Shown here piece by piece: positions 16,282-33,951 of a DNA stretch of 64,000 bases (its first letter is position 1; every line of letters starts with the position of its first letter). Position numbers and translations under genes: made by a program. The stretch is from Campylobacter concisus (GTDB lineage Bacteria > Campylobacterota > Campylobacteria > Campylobacterales > Campylobacteraceae). Location: positions 243,947 through 307,946 of the forward strand of contig NZ_PIRQ01000002.1 of assembly GCF_003048535.1 (NCBI RefSeq). Reading direction: 5' to 3'. The notes under the pieces are model-generated. The model saw nothing but the letters and a program-made list of their open reading frames with translations, did not search any database and was not told where the DNA came from.

Positions 16282-16869
16282 TTAAGCTGAAACATTTAAA
16301 ACGTTACCGCCAAGCTCGGCGATCTTTTTATCAAGTGTCTCAAGAGTCTTTTCGATAGTCTTTTGTGAAATTTCAGGAAGCTCACCTCCCCAAATTTTCT
16401 TCGCATCCTCAAAACCCTTTGCCGCGCCCTCTCTACCAGCTTTTAGTTTTTCCACGTCATCGCCTGCACCATTTAGCACAAAGCTAGCTATCCTATCAGC
16501 CGTATTTGCGATACCAAAAAATCCATTCTCGCTAATAAGATCATTTGCCTCGTCACTACTTAGCTCGTTTAAAGATTTACCGTTATAGCCGATACTTGTA
16601 AGATCAAGGCCTGATAAAATTTCTGATAAATTTTTAGGCGCATTAAAGCTTAAGCCACCTTGAGCTAATAAATTTGAACTACTACTTTTAACGATCTCTT
16701 TTTGATACTGCAAAAAGTAGCCATTTGAAATGTCTTTGGCTGTTAAATTTGTAATTTCAGACTCTTTTTTAGAAATATCCTTTTCATCTTTATGAAGTGA
16801 AATTTCTGATTTTACATTTCCTTTTAGGCTTGAATTATTATATGAGTTTGCGATTTGAGAAATTTTCAT
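16282..16869 (-). CDS. Hypothetical protein under a flagellar sigma28-type promoter
   Basis: 195 residues, soluble, no signal peptide. The first 60 residues are polar and low in structure; residues about 75-195 are helical, with GFFGIANTADRIASFVLNGAG, a GREGAAKGFEDAKKIWGGELP stretch and a C-terminal helix (SQKTIEKTLETLDKKIAELGG). I recall similar proteins in related species being labelled hydrogenase-4 component G, which nothing here supports. The promoter upstream matches the flagellar sigma28 form, so it is probably coexpressed with late flagellar genes and might be secreted through the flagellar export apparatus; the disordered N-terminus would fit. Function is unknown. Confidence 0.75.
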   Translation of the reverse strand: MKISQIANSYNNSSLKGNVKSEISLHKDEKDISKKESEITNLTAKDISNGYFLQYQKEIVKSSSSNLLAQGGLSFNAPKNLSEILSGLDLTSIGYNGKSLNELSSDEANDLISENGFFGIANTADRIASFVLNGAGDDVEKLKAGREGAAKGFEDAKKIWGGELPEISQKTIEKTLETLDKKIAELGGNVLNVSA

Positions 16870-16896
16870 TTTGGCTCCTTAGAATTTATAAAATCA

Positions 16897-16923
16897 ATAT
16901 CGCCAAAAAGTAGAATTTATTTA
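16897..16923 (-). promoter_or_regulatory. Sigma28 (FliA) promoter
   Basis: On the - strand: TAAATAAA, 11 bases, GGCGATAT, against the enterobacterial consensus TAAAGTTT-N11-GCCGATAA and the Campylobacter CGATWT -10. The start codon is 28 bases downstream of the -10, with AAGGAG between. Confidence 0.75.
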
Positions 16924-16928
16924 GATAG

Positions 16929-16946
16929 AGCGGGAAAACTCCCGCT
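16929..16946 (-). terminator. Hairpin after dps
   Basis: Stem AGCGGGA / TCCCGCT with a four-base loop, six bases after the dps stop. The following T content is low. It lies immediately upstream of the sigma28 promoter and would separate the two transcripts. Confidence 0.7.
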
Positions 16947-16951
16947 AGTAG

Positions 16952-17386
16952 TTATTTGCTAAGTGTTGCGTTTAGCATCCAGATGGCTTTTTCAAATTTT
17001 GCAATTTGATCTTGTGCATACATTTGAGTTGTTGTATCGCCTTCTGCAAGCTCGTCAAGCTTTTTAAACTCGCCCAAAAGGTGCTTGTAATCAGCCAAAA
17101 CAATATCCAAAACTTCAGTCGGAGTGTAGCTTTCTTTTGGCTCGTGTTTTATGTGAGCGACTTTTGCTAACTCCTCAGCCTTTGCGATAGGTCTGCCGCC
17201 AAGCATAAGAGCTCTTTCTGCAACTGCATCAAATATATCACTCATATCTTCATAAGCTTTTTCTGTATATTCATGGACGCTAAAAAATTGAATACCTTTT
17301 ACATTCCAGTGAAGATCGTGAAATTTAATGTAAAGTGCATTCGCATCAGCCTGAATTGTGTTTAACTGTAAAATAACTTTTGACAT
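16952..17386 (-). CDS. dps: Dps-family ferritin-like DNA-protection protein
   Basis: Forms a 12-subunit shell that oxidises and stores iron with peroxide, protecting DNA. 144 residues. The dinuclear site of Dps is visible: HDLHWNVKG (histidines about 23 and 26), then YEDMSDIFDAVAERA with the acidic ligands about 20-35 residues on. The C-terminal DQIAKFEKAIWMLNATLSK is the usual helix. There is no extended basic tail for DNA binding. A TATAAT promoter with a pair of GTTAATC repeats lies upstream, suggesting regulated expression. It is preceded by AAAGGAGA and has its own terminator. Confidence 0.93.
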   Translation of the reverse strand: MSKVILQLNTIQADANALYIKFHDLHWNVKGIQFFSVHEYTEKAYEDMSDIFDAVAERALMLGGRPIAKAEELAKVAHIKHEPKESYTPTEVLDIVLADYKHLLGEFKKLDELAEGDTTTQMYAQDQIAKFEKAIWMLNATLSK

Positions 17387-17420
17387 TTTTGTCTCCTTTT
17401 TATTGTTTAAATGTGATGAA

Positions 17421-17426
17421 ATTATA
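17421..17426 (-). promoter_or_regulatory. -10 element of the dps promoter
   Basis: TATAAT on the - strand in the context ACATATAATTTC, about 35 bases before the dps ATG. Confidence 0.65.
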
Positions 17427-17436
17427 TGTAGTTAGA

Positions 17437-17454
17437 GTTAATCACTGGTTAATC
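17437..17454 (-). promoter_or_regulatory. Helically phased direct repeat upstream of dps
   Basis: Two identical GATTAAC heptamers (- strand) separated by CAGT, a period of 11 bases, covering the -35 region of the dps promoter. The position and phasing fit a regulator binding one face of DNA. The regulator is unknown. Confidence 0.45.
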
Positions 17455-17484
17455 AAACAATAAATTTTATTATTTAGTATAAAT

Positions 17485-17518
17485 TTTGACTACAAAATAA
17501 ATTTATCTTGTAGTCAAA
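17485..17518 (-). terminator. Terminator after the rhodanese gene
   Basis: Eleven-base perfect inverted repeat TTTGACTACAA / TTGTAGTCAAA with a 12-base AT loop, about 20 bases after the rhodanese stop, followed on the - strand by TTTATACTAAATAA. Confidence 0.65.
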
Positions 17519-17538
17519 TGTAGAATTTAGAGATTTGT

Positions 17539-17916
17539 CTATTTTTTATAAGGTGTAGTTTTATAGCCTTGCTCGATCAAACTGCTCATACCTCCATCCA
17601 AATTTATTATCTTAAGATCTGAGCTATCTATCGCTGCGGCTGCTGCCGTACTTCTTCTGCCGCTTCTGCAAACAAGAGCAATAGGTTTTTTAATATCAAC
17701 TGCCTTTGAAAGCTCCTCCAAAAATGCACTCTTATCGTTTGGATTAAAAGTTATAGTCTTTGCACCTGCGATAACACCAGTCTCTTGCCACTCAGATGGA
17801 GTTCTTATATCGATAATCTGATCATATTTTTTGATCTCATCTGGGCTTATATTAACGGTTTTAACATCAGCTGACAACATACAACAAACAGCTCCTAAAA
17901 GTAAAATTTTTTTCAT
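17539..17916 (-). CDS. Periplasmic rhodanese-like protein
   Basis: Single-domain sulfurtransferase-fold protein of 125 residues with a Sec signal (about 1-16, with two cysteines in CCMLSA that could also make a lipobox). The catalytic loop is CRSGRRS with Cys83, the usual six-residue loop form. The upstream IDIRTPSEWQETGVIAGA motif is the conserved N-terminal rhodanese motif. It would move sulfane sulfur or act on thiols in the periplasm; substrate unknown. It is flanked by a terminator and by a gene-free AT-rich region. Confidence 0.85.
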   Translation of the reverse strand: MKKILLLGAVCCMLSADVKTVNISPDEIKKYDQIIDIRTPSEWQETGVIAGAKTITFNPNDKSAFLEELSKAVDIKKPIALVCRSGRRSTAAAAAIDSSDLKIINLDGGMSSLIEQGYKTTPYKK

Positions 17917-17929
17917 CTACTCTCCTTAA

Positions 17930-18318
17930 ATAAATTTTTGAAATGTTAGCACGAATTATTAAATATATAAAAATTTTTGTTGATAAAATTTATTAGTTTA
18001 GATAAAAATTAATAATATAACGTGTTAATAAAAACTAAATCTACTACAAATACATCTATAGATAAACCGACTAGATTGATAAAAAATCTATCTGCTTACC
18101 ATTACACATTTTTTATAAAAATTTTTCTTTGATTTTAGTTATCTTATTTGTATATCACTTATGATCTTATTTTTAAAAGTTTATTCTTTTTATTTTTCCC
18201 TTAACCTGTGTTATGCCGATCTTCATAAGAATATTTTTTATAAATTGCTATATCTTAATTATATGTTTTAGTATATACCTATTTGAGTATTTTGTATTTT
18301 ATAAAGATAATTATATGA
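17930..18318. other. AT-rich intergenic stretch without a supported gene
   Basis: About 390 very AT-rich bases between the rhodanese gene and tRNA-Arg. A short + strand frame (18213-18413) runs across the tRNA and is rejected. The part next to 17930 must hold the rhodanese promoter, but no strong -10 is clear. No hairpin with a T tract is seen. Confidence 0.6.
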
Positions 18319-18395
18319 TGGTGTCCCCAACAGGGTTCGAACCTGTGGCCTTAGAATTAGGAATTCTACGCTCTATCCAGCTGAGCTATGAGGAC
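18319..18395 (-). tRNA. tRNA-Arg (CCT)
   Basis: 77 bases including an encoded CCA. Acceptor GTCCTCA pairs with TGGGGAC (one wobble). Anticodon stem TAGAA/TTCTA with loop TTCCTAA gives anticodon CCT for AGG codons. T-loop TTCGAAC is present. Confidence 0.95.
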
Positions 18396-18442
18396 AATTC
18401 ACATATTTTGTAGATAGATTTTATCAGAATAATTAATTTTTA

Positions 18443-18464
18443 AAGGACAGATTACTCTGCCCTT
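18443..18464 (-). terminator. Terminator of the rpsL-rpsG-fusA operon
   Basis: Stem AAGGGCAG / CTGTCCTT (one wobble) with a six-base loop, 11 bases after the fusA stop, followed on the - strand by TTTAAAAATTAATT. Confidence 0.75.
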
Positions 18465-18474
18465 CTTTAGCTAA

Positions 18475-20553
18475 TTAGCCATTTCTCTTTTTAATGATCT
18501 CATCACTTACGTTTTTAGGAACTTCTTCGTAGTGATCGAATTCCATTGAGTAAGTTGCACGGCCTTGAGTCATCGAGCGAAGATCAGTTGAATAGCCAAA
18601 CATTTGAGCCAGTGGACAATAAGCGGCAATGATCTTCACACCATTTCTATCATCCATTGAATTTACTTGGCCACGGCGTTTGTTAAGGTCGCCTATAACA
18701 TCACCCATATACTCTTCTGGAGTTTCAACTTCAACCTTCATCATAGGCTCAAGAATAACAGCACCGGCTTTTCTAGCACCTTCCTTGAATCCCATTGAAG
18801 CAGCAAGTTTAAATGCCATTTCAGATGAGTCAACTTCATGGTAGCTACCATCAAAAAGGGTAACTTTAACGTCTTCAACTGGGTAACCAGCAAGAACACC
18901 GCTTTGAAGTGCCTCTTTGCAACCTTTTTCAACAGCTGGAATATATTCTTTTGGAACAACACCACCTTTGATATCATTAACAAATTCAAATCCACTAGCA
19001 GCTGGAAGCGGCTCAATACGTAAAAATACGTGACCATATTGACCACGACCGCCTGATTGTTTAGCATACTTATACTCTTGTTCAACTGTCTTACGAATAG
19101 TTTCACGATAAGCAACTTGTGGTTGTCCAACTTCAGCATCTACCTTAAATTCGCGAAGCATACGATCAACTATGATCTCCAAGTGAAGCTCACCCATACC
19201 GCTAATAATAGTTTGACCGCTCTCTTCGTCTGTACTAACTCTAAAACTTGGATCTTCTTGAGCTAGTTTTTGAAGTGCTATTGCCATTTTTTCCTGGTCT
19301 GCCTTTGTTTTTGGCTCAACCGCAACACTAATAACTGGCTCAGGGAAGTCCATTCTCTCAAGGATAACTTTATCTTTTTCGCTAGCTAGAGTATCGCCTG
19401 TTAGAGTATTTTTTAGACCAACAACAGCGCCGATCTCACCAGCAAAAAGCTCAGTAATCTCTTCACGTTTATTTGAGTGCATTTTTAGTAAGCGACCGAT
19501 TCTCTCTTTACTATCTTGAACGGTATTATAAGCATAGCTACCACTTTCTAAGCTTCCTCTATAAACACGAATAAATGTTAGCTGTCCAACAAATGGGTCA
19601 GTCATAATCTTAAATGCAAGAGCTGCAAATTCACCATTATCAGTGCTTTCAACAGTTACTTCAGTGCCATCTTCATATACGCCCTTAATAGCTTCAATTT
19701 CATCTGGAGCCGGCAAATAATCAACGACAGCATCAAGTAGAGGCTGAATTCCTTTGTTTTTAAACGCAGTTCCACAAAGCATAGGTGTGATAGTCATTCT
19801 CAAGCAGCCTGCTTTTATACCTTTTTTAATCTCTTCTTCACTTAGCTCTTCACCAGCAAAAAATTTCTCCATCAAGCTATCATCCGTCTCTGAAACTGCT
19901 TCGATTAGTTTTGCACGGTATTCCTCTGCTTTATCTTTAACTTCAGCTGGAATTTCTTCTTCAACATAGTCAGTTGGCTTTTTCTCATCATTCCAAACAT
20001 AAGCTTTCATTCTTACAAGGTCAACTACGCCCCTAAAGTTATCCTCGGCGCCTATAGGAATTTGAATAGGAATTGGGTTTGCTTTTAGTCTTTCCCTGAT
20101 CTGCTCTTCAACTCTAAAGAAATTTGCACCGATTCTATCCATTTTATTAACAAAAACGATTCTTGGTACGTGATATTTATTTGCTTGTCTCCAAACAGTT
20201 TCTGATTGTGGTTGAACACCGCCAACAGAACAAAATACTGAAACAGCACCGTCAAGAACACGCATAGAACGCTCAACTTCGATAGTAAAGTCAACGTGTC
20301 CCGGAGTGTCGATTAGGTTTATTTGATAACCCTTCCAAAATGCCGTAGTTGCAGCTGAAGTAATAGTAATACCACGCTCTTTTTCTTGTTCCATCCAGTC
20401 CATGGTAGCAGCACCATCATGAACTTCACCTATTTTATGGCTCATACCAGTAAAGAATAAAATTCTCTCGCTAGTAGTTGTCTTTCCAGCATCAATGTGA
20501 GCCGCAATACCGATATTTCTTACCTTATGTAAAGGCGTTTTTCTCTCTGCCAT
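18475..20553 (-). CDS. fusA: Elongation factor G
   Basis: GTPase that translocates tRNA and mRNA on the ribosome. 692 residues, the usual length. GTP-binding motifs are in order: [12 protein letters not shown] (P-loop, about 17-28), [11 protein letters not shown] (switch I), DTPGHVDF (G3) and NKMDRIGAN (G4). Domain IV and the C-terminal domain V ([29 protein letters not shown] split across the region) are present. Last of the rpsL-rpsG-fusA str operon, 12 bases after rpsG; tuf is elsewhere (34.2 kb), as in other Campylobacter. Confidence 0.97.
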   Translation of the reverse strand: MAERKTPLHKVRNIGIAAHIDAGKTTTSERILFFTGMSHKIGEVHDGAATMDWMEQEKERGITITSAATTAFWKGYQINLIDTPGHVDFTIEVERSMRVLDGAVSVFCSVGGVQPQSETVWRQANKYHVPRIVFVNKMDRIGANFFRVEEQIRERLKANPIPIQIPIGAEDNFRGVVDLVRMKAYVWNDEKKPTDYVEEEIPAEVKDKAEEYRAKLIEAVSETDDSLMEKFFAGEELSEEEIKKGIKAGCLRMTITPMLCGTAFKNKGIQPLLDAVVDYLPAPDEIEAIKGVYEDGTEVTVESTDNGEFAALAFKIMTDPFVGQLTFIRVYRGSLESGSYAYNTVQDSKERIGRLLKMHSNKREEITELFAGEIGAVVGLKNTLTGDTLASEKDKVILERMDFPEPVISVAVEPKTKADQEKMAIALQKLAQEDPSFRVSTDEESGQTIISGMGELHLEIIVDRMLREFKVDAEVGQPQVAYRETIRKTVEQEYKYAKQSGGRGQYGHVFLRIEPLPAASGFEFVNDIKGGVVPKEYIPAVEKGCKEALQSGVLAGYPVEDVKVTLFDGSYHEVDSSEMAFKLAASMGFKEGARKAGAVILEPMMKVEVETPEEYMGDVIGDLNKRRGQVNSMDDRNGVKIIAAYCPLAQMFGYSTDLRSMTQGRATYSMEFDHYEEVPKNVSDEIIKKRNG

Positions 20554-20565
20554 ATTAATTCTTTC

Positions 20566-21057
<492 letters not shown>

Positions 21058-21114
21058 TTATGAAATTTTACTCAAACGTTTGCAAATTTTAGCAACGTCT
21101 GCGAACCTAAATTT

Positions 21115-21513
21115 TTACTTTTTTGTTGCAGCTGCAGCACCAGCTTTAGGGCGTTTCGCACCATATTTAGAACGAGAAACTGTTCTTTTTGCAACACCAG
21201 CAGTATCAAGTGCACCACGAACGATGTGATATTTAACACCTGGTAAGTCTTTAACCCTACCGCCGCGAACTAAAACGATACTGTGTTCTTGTAGGTTGTG
21301 ACCTTCACCACCGATATAGCTGATGACTTCAAAACCGCTTGTTAGCCTGACTTTGGCAACTTTCCTCAAGGCTGAGTTTGGTTTTTTAGGAGTTGTAGTA
21401 TAAACCCTAGTGCAAACTCCTCTTCTTTGAGGGCACTCTTTTAACGCTGGAGATTTTGACTTAACAGTCACTTTCTTGCGTTCTTTTCTGACCAATTGAT
21501 TTATGGTTGGCAC
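21115..21513 (-). CDS. rpsL: 30S ribosomal protein S12
   Basis: Decoding-site protein. The start is a GTG at 21513, because the family N-terminus PTINQLVRK begins there and AAGGA sits 6 bases upstream; the longer frame adds five residues coded by the ribosome-binding site. 132 residues, a little longer than E. coli through an alanine/lysine tail. The TTPKKPNS loop keeps both lysines (43, 44), and [10 protein letters not shown] keeps the second lysine; substitutions at these sites are the classic cause of streptomycin resistance, and none is seen. Confidence 0.97.
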   Translation of the reverse strand: MPTINQLVRKERKKVTVKSKSPALKECPQRRGVCTRVYTTTPKKPNSALRKVAKVRLTSGFEVISYIGGEGHNLQEHSIVLVRGGRVKDLPGVKYHIVRGALDTAGVAKRTVSRSKYGAKRPKAGAAAATKK

Positions 21514-21644
21514 AATAATTCCTTTCAACTAAATTTATTAAAAAGACCTAATTTTATTTAAAATAAACTTAAATAACGGTTAATAAGTTAGACTTACTCA
21601 TCTAATTCTTGATTTTATAAAAACTCTGCTGTCTTTATTTTGTA

Positions 21645-22034
21645 TTAGTCTTGCTTGACAGCATATTTGCCACTACCTATCAAAAGAATACAAAGTGAAA
21701 TAGCAATATAAAGGTAAATAAGTTCTGATTTAAAACCATTAACTTCATTTAATACAAATAAATTTGTAAATCCATAGTACGAGTATAAAATAGTAATACT
21801 AGTACCTAAAACTAGGATAGCACCTACTCTTGAATAAAAACCAATAATTAACATAATGGGCGCTAAGACCTCTCCAAGGTAAGAAAAATATGCCAAAAAT
21901 CCAGGCAAACCAGCATTTACTAATATACCTTTTACCCCACTAAGTCCATGTAAAATTTTACCAAAACCATGCATAAAAAGGCAGATACCAAGTCCTAAAC
22001 GTATAAGCAAAAGTCCAAGATCAATGTTTTTCAT
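21645..22034 (-). CDS. DoxX-family inner membrane protein
   Basis: 129 residues with four membrane spans (about 6-25, 43-62, 68-88 and 104-122). The start, LGLLLIRLGLGICLFMHGFGKI, and the following GLPGFLAYFSYLGEVLAPIMLIIG are typical of the DoxX/DoxD-like family (key residues GFGK and GE). Biochemical roles vary: thiosulfate:quinone oxidoreductase subunit, or a partner in thiol and redox stress. It sits alone between rpoC and rpsL, where many bacteria have str-operon genes directly; the 120-base gaps on both sides suggest its own transcript. Confidence 0.8.
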   Translation of the reverse strand: MKNIDLGLLLIRLGLGICLFMHGFGKILHGLSGVKGILVNAGLPGFLAYFSYLGEVLAPIMLIIGFYSRVGAILVLGTSITILYSYYGFTNLFVLNEVNGFKSELIYLYIAISLCILLIGSGKYAVKQD

Positions 22035-22126
22035 AAATTCTCCATGATGTGATTTAAAGATAAGGATTTTATTAGGTGATAGTTAATAGCTTGTAAATTT
22101 TTAATTGATTTAATTTTATAAAGAGG

Positions 22127-22151
22127 TTAAGCCCCAAAAATAGGGGCTTAA
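22127..22151 (-). terminator. Terminator after rpoC
   Basis: Nine-base stem TTAAGCCCC / GGGGCTTAA with a seven-base loop, 5 bases after the rpoC stop. The following - strand sequence (CCTCTTTATAAAATT) has only short T runs. Confidence 0.75.
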
Positions 22152-22155
22152 AGGA

Positions 22156-30844
<8,689 letters not shown>

Positions 30845-30869
30845 TTAACAAGGCATCTAAAATTTAAAA

Positions 30870-30893
30870 AAGAGAGAGCCTGTGCCCTCTCTT
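30870..30893 (-). terminator. Partial terminator (attenuator) between rplL and rpoB
   Basis: Stem AAGAGAG / CTCTCTT with a ten-base loop, then TTTTAAATTTTAG on the - strand, 27 bases after the rplL stop and 68 before rpoB. The position matches the classic rplL-rpoB attenuator that makes more L12 than polymerase. Confidence 0.75.
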
Positions 30894-30920
30894 GAAATAT
30901 TAAGCTCAAATAATAAAAAA

Positions 30921-31301
30921 TTATTTAAGTTCAACCTTAGCACCAGCTTCTTCAAGCTCTTTTTTAGCTGCCTCAGCCTCATCTTTGCTAACACCTTCTT
31001 TAAGAACAGATGGTGTTCCCTCAACTGCGTCTTTAGCTTCTTTAAGACCAAGACCAGTAAGCGCTCTAACAACTTTAATAACGTTGATTTTCTTATCACC
31101 AGAATCAACCAAAACAATGTTAAATTCTGTTTTTTCCTCTGCTGCAGCTGCTGCACCACCTGCTGCAACAGCACCACCTGCTACCATTACAGGAGCAGCG
31201 CTAACACCAAATTTCTCTTCGAACTCTTTTACAAGTTCACTAAGCTCAAGTACAGAAAGATTAGATATAAACTCTAATACATCTTCTTTAGTAATTGCCA
31301 T
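30921..31301 (-). CDS. rplL: 50S ribosomal protein L7/L12
   Basis: 126 residues, present in several copies per ribosome as the stalk that recruits GTPase factors. N-terminal dimerisation domain, an alanine-rich hinge ([20 protein letters not shown] region, about 40-60) and the C-terminal factor-binding domain with [20 protein letters not shown] and [12 protein letters not shown]. It follows rplJ by about 30 bases. A hairpin downstream reduces readthrough into rpoB. Confidence 0.97.
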   Translation of the reverse strand: MAITKEDVLEFISNLSVLELSELVKEFEEKFGVSAAPVMVAGGAVAAGGAAAAAEEKTEFNIVLVDSGDKKINVIKVVRALTGLGLKEAKDAVEGTPSVLKEGVSKDEAEAAKKELEEAGAKVELK

Positions 31302-31330
31302 TTTTAATCCTTATTATTTTTTAATTTTAA

Positions 31331-31816
31331 TTAAGCTGATTGTTCTTTTTTCTCTTTAAGCGCATTCAAACCAATTGTGAAATTTTGAATTGGCGCATTC
31401 CAAACTTGTAAAAGCATCGCAATAAGCTCATCACGGCTAGGCATTTTAGATAGAGCTTTAACTTTATCAACGCTAGCAACTTCGCCATCAATATAAGCTG
31501 TTTTTATTTTGAAAAGATCAGCATTAGACTCTTCAAATTTTGCGGCTACTTTAGTTACTGCTAATTGATCTTCACTCCAAAGATATATATTTGTATCTTT
31601 GAGTTCCATTCCGACTTTATCAGAATTTTTAAGAGCAATATTTGCAAGAGTATTTTTAATAACTTGAACTTTTACATTTTGTTCTTTAGCAGAATTTCTT
31701 AAAACTTCAAGTTTCTTTACTGAAAGGCCACGATAGTCACAAACTACAATAGCTTCAGCAGTTTTAAATTCACTCTCTAATTTTGCAACAACTTCAGTTT
31801 TTTCGTTACGTGTCAC
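31331..31816 (-). CDS. rplJ: 50S ribosomal protein L10
   Basis: Base of the ribosomal stalk; binds 23S rRNA and L7/L12 dimers. 161 residues. The start is the GTG at 31816, with AAAGGAG 6 bases upstream and the family N-terminus ([16 protein letters not shown]) following; the longer frame upstream is the untranslated leader. The core [20 protein letters not shown] and [14 protein letters not shown] are recognisable (key motif DYRGLSV). The leader upstream is a likely L10 autoregulation site. Confidence 0.95.
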   Translation of the reverse strand: MTRNEKTEVVAKLESEFKTAEAIVVCDYRGLSVKKLEVLRNSAKEQNVKVQVIKNTLANIALKNSDKVGMELKDTNIYLWSEDQLAVTKVAAKFEESNADLFKIKTAYIDGEVASVDKVKALSKMPSRDELIAMLLQVWNAPIQNFTIGLNALKEKKEQSA

Positions 31817-31921
31817 TTTTTCTCCTTTCCGACCGGTAATTTCAAGCAGAGCGGGTCGAATCAATTAAGCCCAATGGCCTCGGCTATCTCCAATCTAAGA
31901 TATAAATTTTAATTTTTAGTT
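31817..31921 (-). promoter_or_regulatory. Candidate L10 leader (autoregulatory mRNA element)
   Basis: About 100 bases between rplA and rplJ. On the - strand it holds GC-rich blocks unlike the AT-rich surroundings: GGAGATAGCCGAGGCC, GGGCTTAATTGATTCGACCC and GCTCTGC, which can form helices. This is where L10-L12 binds its own mRNA in many bacteria. The structure was not folded here. Confidence 0.4.
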
Positions 31922-32623
31922 TTATTTTAAGTCCATAACTTCTTGAGTATCAAGAGCTATAGATGGACTCATTGTCAAAGACAACGAAGCATTTTTAACA
32001 TATCTACCCTTTGCGGTTGCAGGCTTATGTTTATTGATCGCTTTAATAAATGTTGAAATATTTTCATTTAATTGTTCTTTAGTAAAATTAACTTTACCAA
32101 GACCTGCATGTATATTTCCTTGCTTATCAACACGAAAATTTACTTGACCGCTTTTTGCATTATTAACAGCTTGTGCAACATCCATTGTAACTGTGCCAGT
32201 TTTTGGGTTTGGCATTAATCCTTTTGGTCCTAAAATTCTACCGACCTTACCTACAAGACCCATTAAATTTGGAGTAGCTATAAGAACATCAAAATTTATT
32301 ATACCTTTTTGAATATCTTCGACCAAATCATCTGCGCCAACAATATCAGCACCAGCTGCTTTTGCCTCATCAGCTTTAGCATCTTTAGCAATAACAGCAA
32401 CTCTTACAGTTTTACCTGTACCGGCCGGCAAAACGACTGAGCCACGAACCATTTGATCAGCATGTCTTGGATCAACATTTAATTTTAATGCAATCTCAAC
32501 CGTTTCATTAAATTTAGCAGAAGCCAGAGTTTTAACTGTATCAATAGCCTCGCTAAGGTTATAAATTTTATCTTGCTCTACTTTTTTGAGCAATTCTTGA
32601 AATCTCTTGCTAGTTTTTCCCAT
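31922..32623 (-). CDS. rplA: 50S ribosomal protein L1
   Basis: 233 residues, binds the L1 stalk of 23S rRNA and usually represses its own operon. Family motifs: [20 protein letters not shown] near the start, [16 protein letters not shown], and [15 protein letters not shown] in the second domain (key motif LMPNPKTGT). It follows rplK by about 60 bases. It has an ATG start with weak Shine-Dalgarno (AGAAATTT). Confidence 0.97.
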   Translation of the reverse strand: MGKTSKRFQELLKKVEQDKIYNLSEAIDTVKTLASAKFNETVEIALKLNVDPRHADQMVRGSVVLPAGTGKTVRVAVIAKDAKADEAKAAGADIVGADDLVEDIQKGIINFDVLIATPNLMGLVGKVGRILGPKGLMPNPKTGTVTMDVAQAVNNAKSGQVNFRVDKQGNIHAGLGKVNFTKEQLNENISTFIKAINKHKPATAKGRYVKNASLSLTMSPSIALDTQEVMDLK

Positions 32624-32682
32624 AAATTTCTCCGCATATATATTGCTTCCGTCTTTTGCTAATCAACCTGACGGTAAAGGCT

Positions 32683-33108
32683 TTAGTCTACTACTTCGAC
32701 ACCCATTGAGCGAGCTGAGCCAGCAATAATCTTGGCTGCTTGCTCTTTATCATTTGTATTCAAATCAACAAGTTTTTTCTCAACTATTTCTAGAACTTGA
32801 GCTTTTGTTAATTTGCCTACTTTATTTTTTAAAGGATTATCAGTTCCTTTTGTTATACCTGCAGCCTTTTTAATAAGATCTGTAGCAGGAGGCTGTTTTG
32901 TGATAAATGTAAAACTTTTATCAGCATAAACAGTTATAACAACTGGAATATTAAACCCAACCATATCTTTTGTTCTTTCATTAAAGGCTTTACAAAATTC
33001 CATAATATTAACACCTTTTTGTCCAAGAGCTGGACCAACTGGTGGACTAGGATTTGCTTTTGTTGCAGCAATTTGTAATTTTATTTCACCTATAACTTTT
33101 TTAGCCAT
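32683..33108 (-). CDS. rplK: 50S ribosomal protein L11
   Basis: 141 residues, the length of the E. coli protein. The N-terminal [20 protein letters not shown] and [15 protein letters not shown] motifs form the thiostrepton/factor-binding domain (prolines conserved); the C-terminal domain has [20 protein letters not shown] and the end [14 protein letters not shown] that binds 23S rRNA. The start is 10 bases after the nusG stop and has AAGGAG. Confidence 0.97.
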   Translation of the reverse strand: MAKKVIGEIKLQIAATKANPSPPVGPALGQKGVNIMEFCKAFNERTKDMVGFNIPVVITVYADKSFTFITKQPPATDLIKKAAGITKGTDNPLKNKVGKLTKAQVLEIVEKKLVDLNTNDKEQAAKIIAGSARSMGVEVVD

Positions 33109-33118
33109 TTCTTGCTCC

Positions 33119-33649
33119 TTAAATTATCTTCTCAACTTGTGAATACAAAATATCAACAGGGGTACTTCTACCAAAAATAGAAACATTAAGTCTAAGTTTG
33201 CCATGTATCATGTCATATTCTTCAACAATACCTGTAAAGTTAGCAAAAGGACCTTCTGTTATACGAACACTCTCACCATCCTCAAAGAATATCTTAGGTT
33301 TTGGTGCAGCCCTTTTTTGAACTTTTTCCAAAATAGTATTTATATCTTTTTCAGATAATGGCGTAGGTTTTTTAGCCTCACCAATAAAACGTCCAACTTT
33401 TGGCAAAGATTGAATCCTGTGCCAAAGAGCCGTATCAAGATCTAAGCACGCAAAAGCATAACCTGGGTAAAGAGTTCTTTCGTTGATTTTTTGCTTACCA
33501 TTTTTTATTTCTATTACGTCTTCTGTAGGAACTATAATTTCTTTTAGTTGATCTTCTATTCCATGATCTTTTACTAAGTTTTCAATTCCTCTTTTTACTG
33601 CCATTTCGCTTCCAGCGTAAGTCTGTATAGCATACCATTTATGTGACAT
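33119..33649 (-). CDS. nusG: Transcription antitermination/elongation factor NusG
   Basis: Binds RNA polymerase and links it with Rho or the ribosome. 176 residues from ATG 33649: [13 protein letters not shown] opens the NGN domain, and the KOW domain is marked by [25 protein letters not shown] (key residues GPFANFTG). The frame is open for 20 residues upstream, but a RBS (AAGGAAAG) lies before the chosen ATG. Sits between secE and rplK as in most bacteria. Confidence 0.97.
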   Translation of the reverse strand: MSHKWYAIQTYAGSEMAVKRGIENLVKDHGIEDQLKEIIVPTEDVIEIKNGKQKINERTLYPGYAFACLDLDTALWHRIQSLPKVGRFIGEAKKPTPLSEKDINTILEKVQKRAAPKPKIFFEDGESVRITEGPFANFTGIVEEYDMIHGKLRLNVSIFGRSTPVDILYSQVEKII

Positions 33650-33665
33650 TACTTCTTTCCTTATA

Positions 33666-33845
33666 TCATATAACTTTAGATAAAACAAAGGACATAATAA
33701 CATCAACAAGAGCTAAAAAAAGTGATACAACAGCAACTACGATAAAAACTGCAAAAAAAGCATTTCTAATTTGTTCTTTTGTGGGATAAATAACCTTCAT
33801 TATTTCCAATTTAGAAAGCCTAATATAATTTATAATTTTTTCCAT
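33666..33845 (-). CDS. secE: Preprotein translocase subunit SecE
   Basis: 59-residue single-span subunit of the SecYEG channel. Conserved amphipathic helix with KVIYPTKEQIRNAFFAVF (key: the YPT-K-E motif), then a hydrophobic span of about 20 residues (VVAVVSLFLALVDVIMSFVL). The longer frame begins inside the tRNA-Trp gene, so the ATG at 33845 is used. Next to nusG, 16 bases away. Confidence 0.95.
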   Translation of the reverse strand: MEKIINYIRLSKLEIMKVIYPTKEQIRNAFFAVFIVVAVVSLFLALVDVIMSFVLSKVI

Positions 33846-33862
33846 AATCTTAACCTTAGTCG

Positions 33863-33938
33863 TGGCAGGGCAAGAGGGATTCGAACCCCCAACCATTGGA
33901 TTTGGAATCCAGCGCTCTACCGTTGGAGCTATTGCCCT
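33863..33938 (-). tRNA. tRNA-Trp (CCA)
   Basis: 76 bases including encoded CCA. Acceptor AGGGCAA/TTGCCCT with G discriminator, T-loop TTCGAAT, anticodon loop TTCCAAA giving CCA. One mismatch at the base of the anticodon stem. Sits between rpmG and secE. Confidence 0.95.
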
Positions 33939-33951
33939 AATAGCTTCTTAA

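Noticed and set aside
18213..18413. 66-residue + strand open frame
   Set aside because: It runs through tRNA-Arg on the other strand, and has no ribosome-binding site or family pattern.
30882..31277. 131-residue + strand open frame opposite rplL
   Set aside because: Antisense shadow of the alanine-rich rplL gene; composition is cysteine/phenylalanine/asparagine rich without sense.
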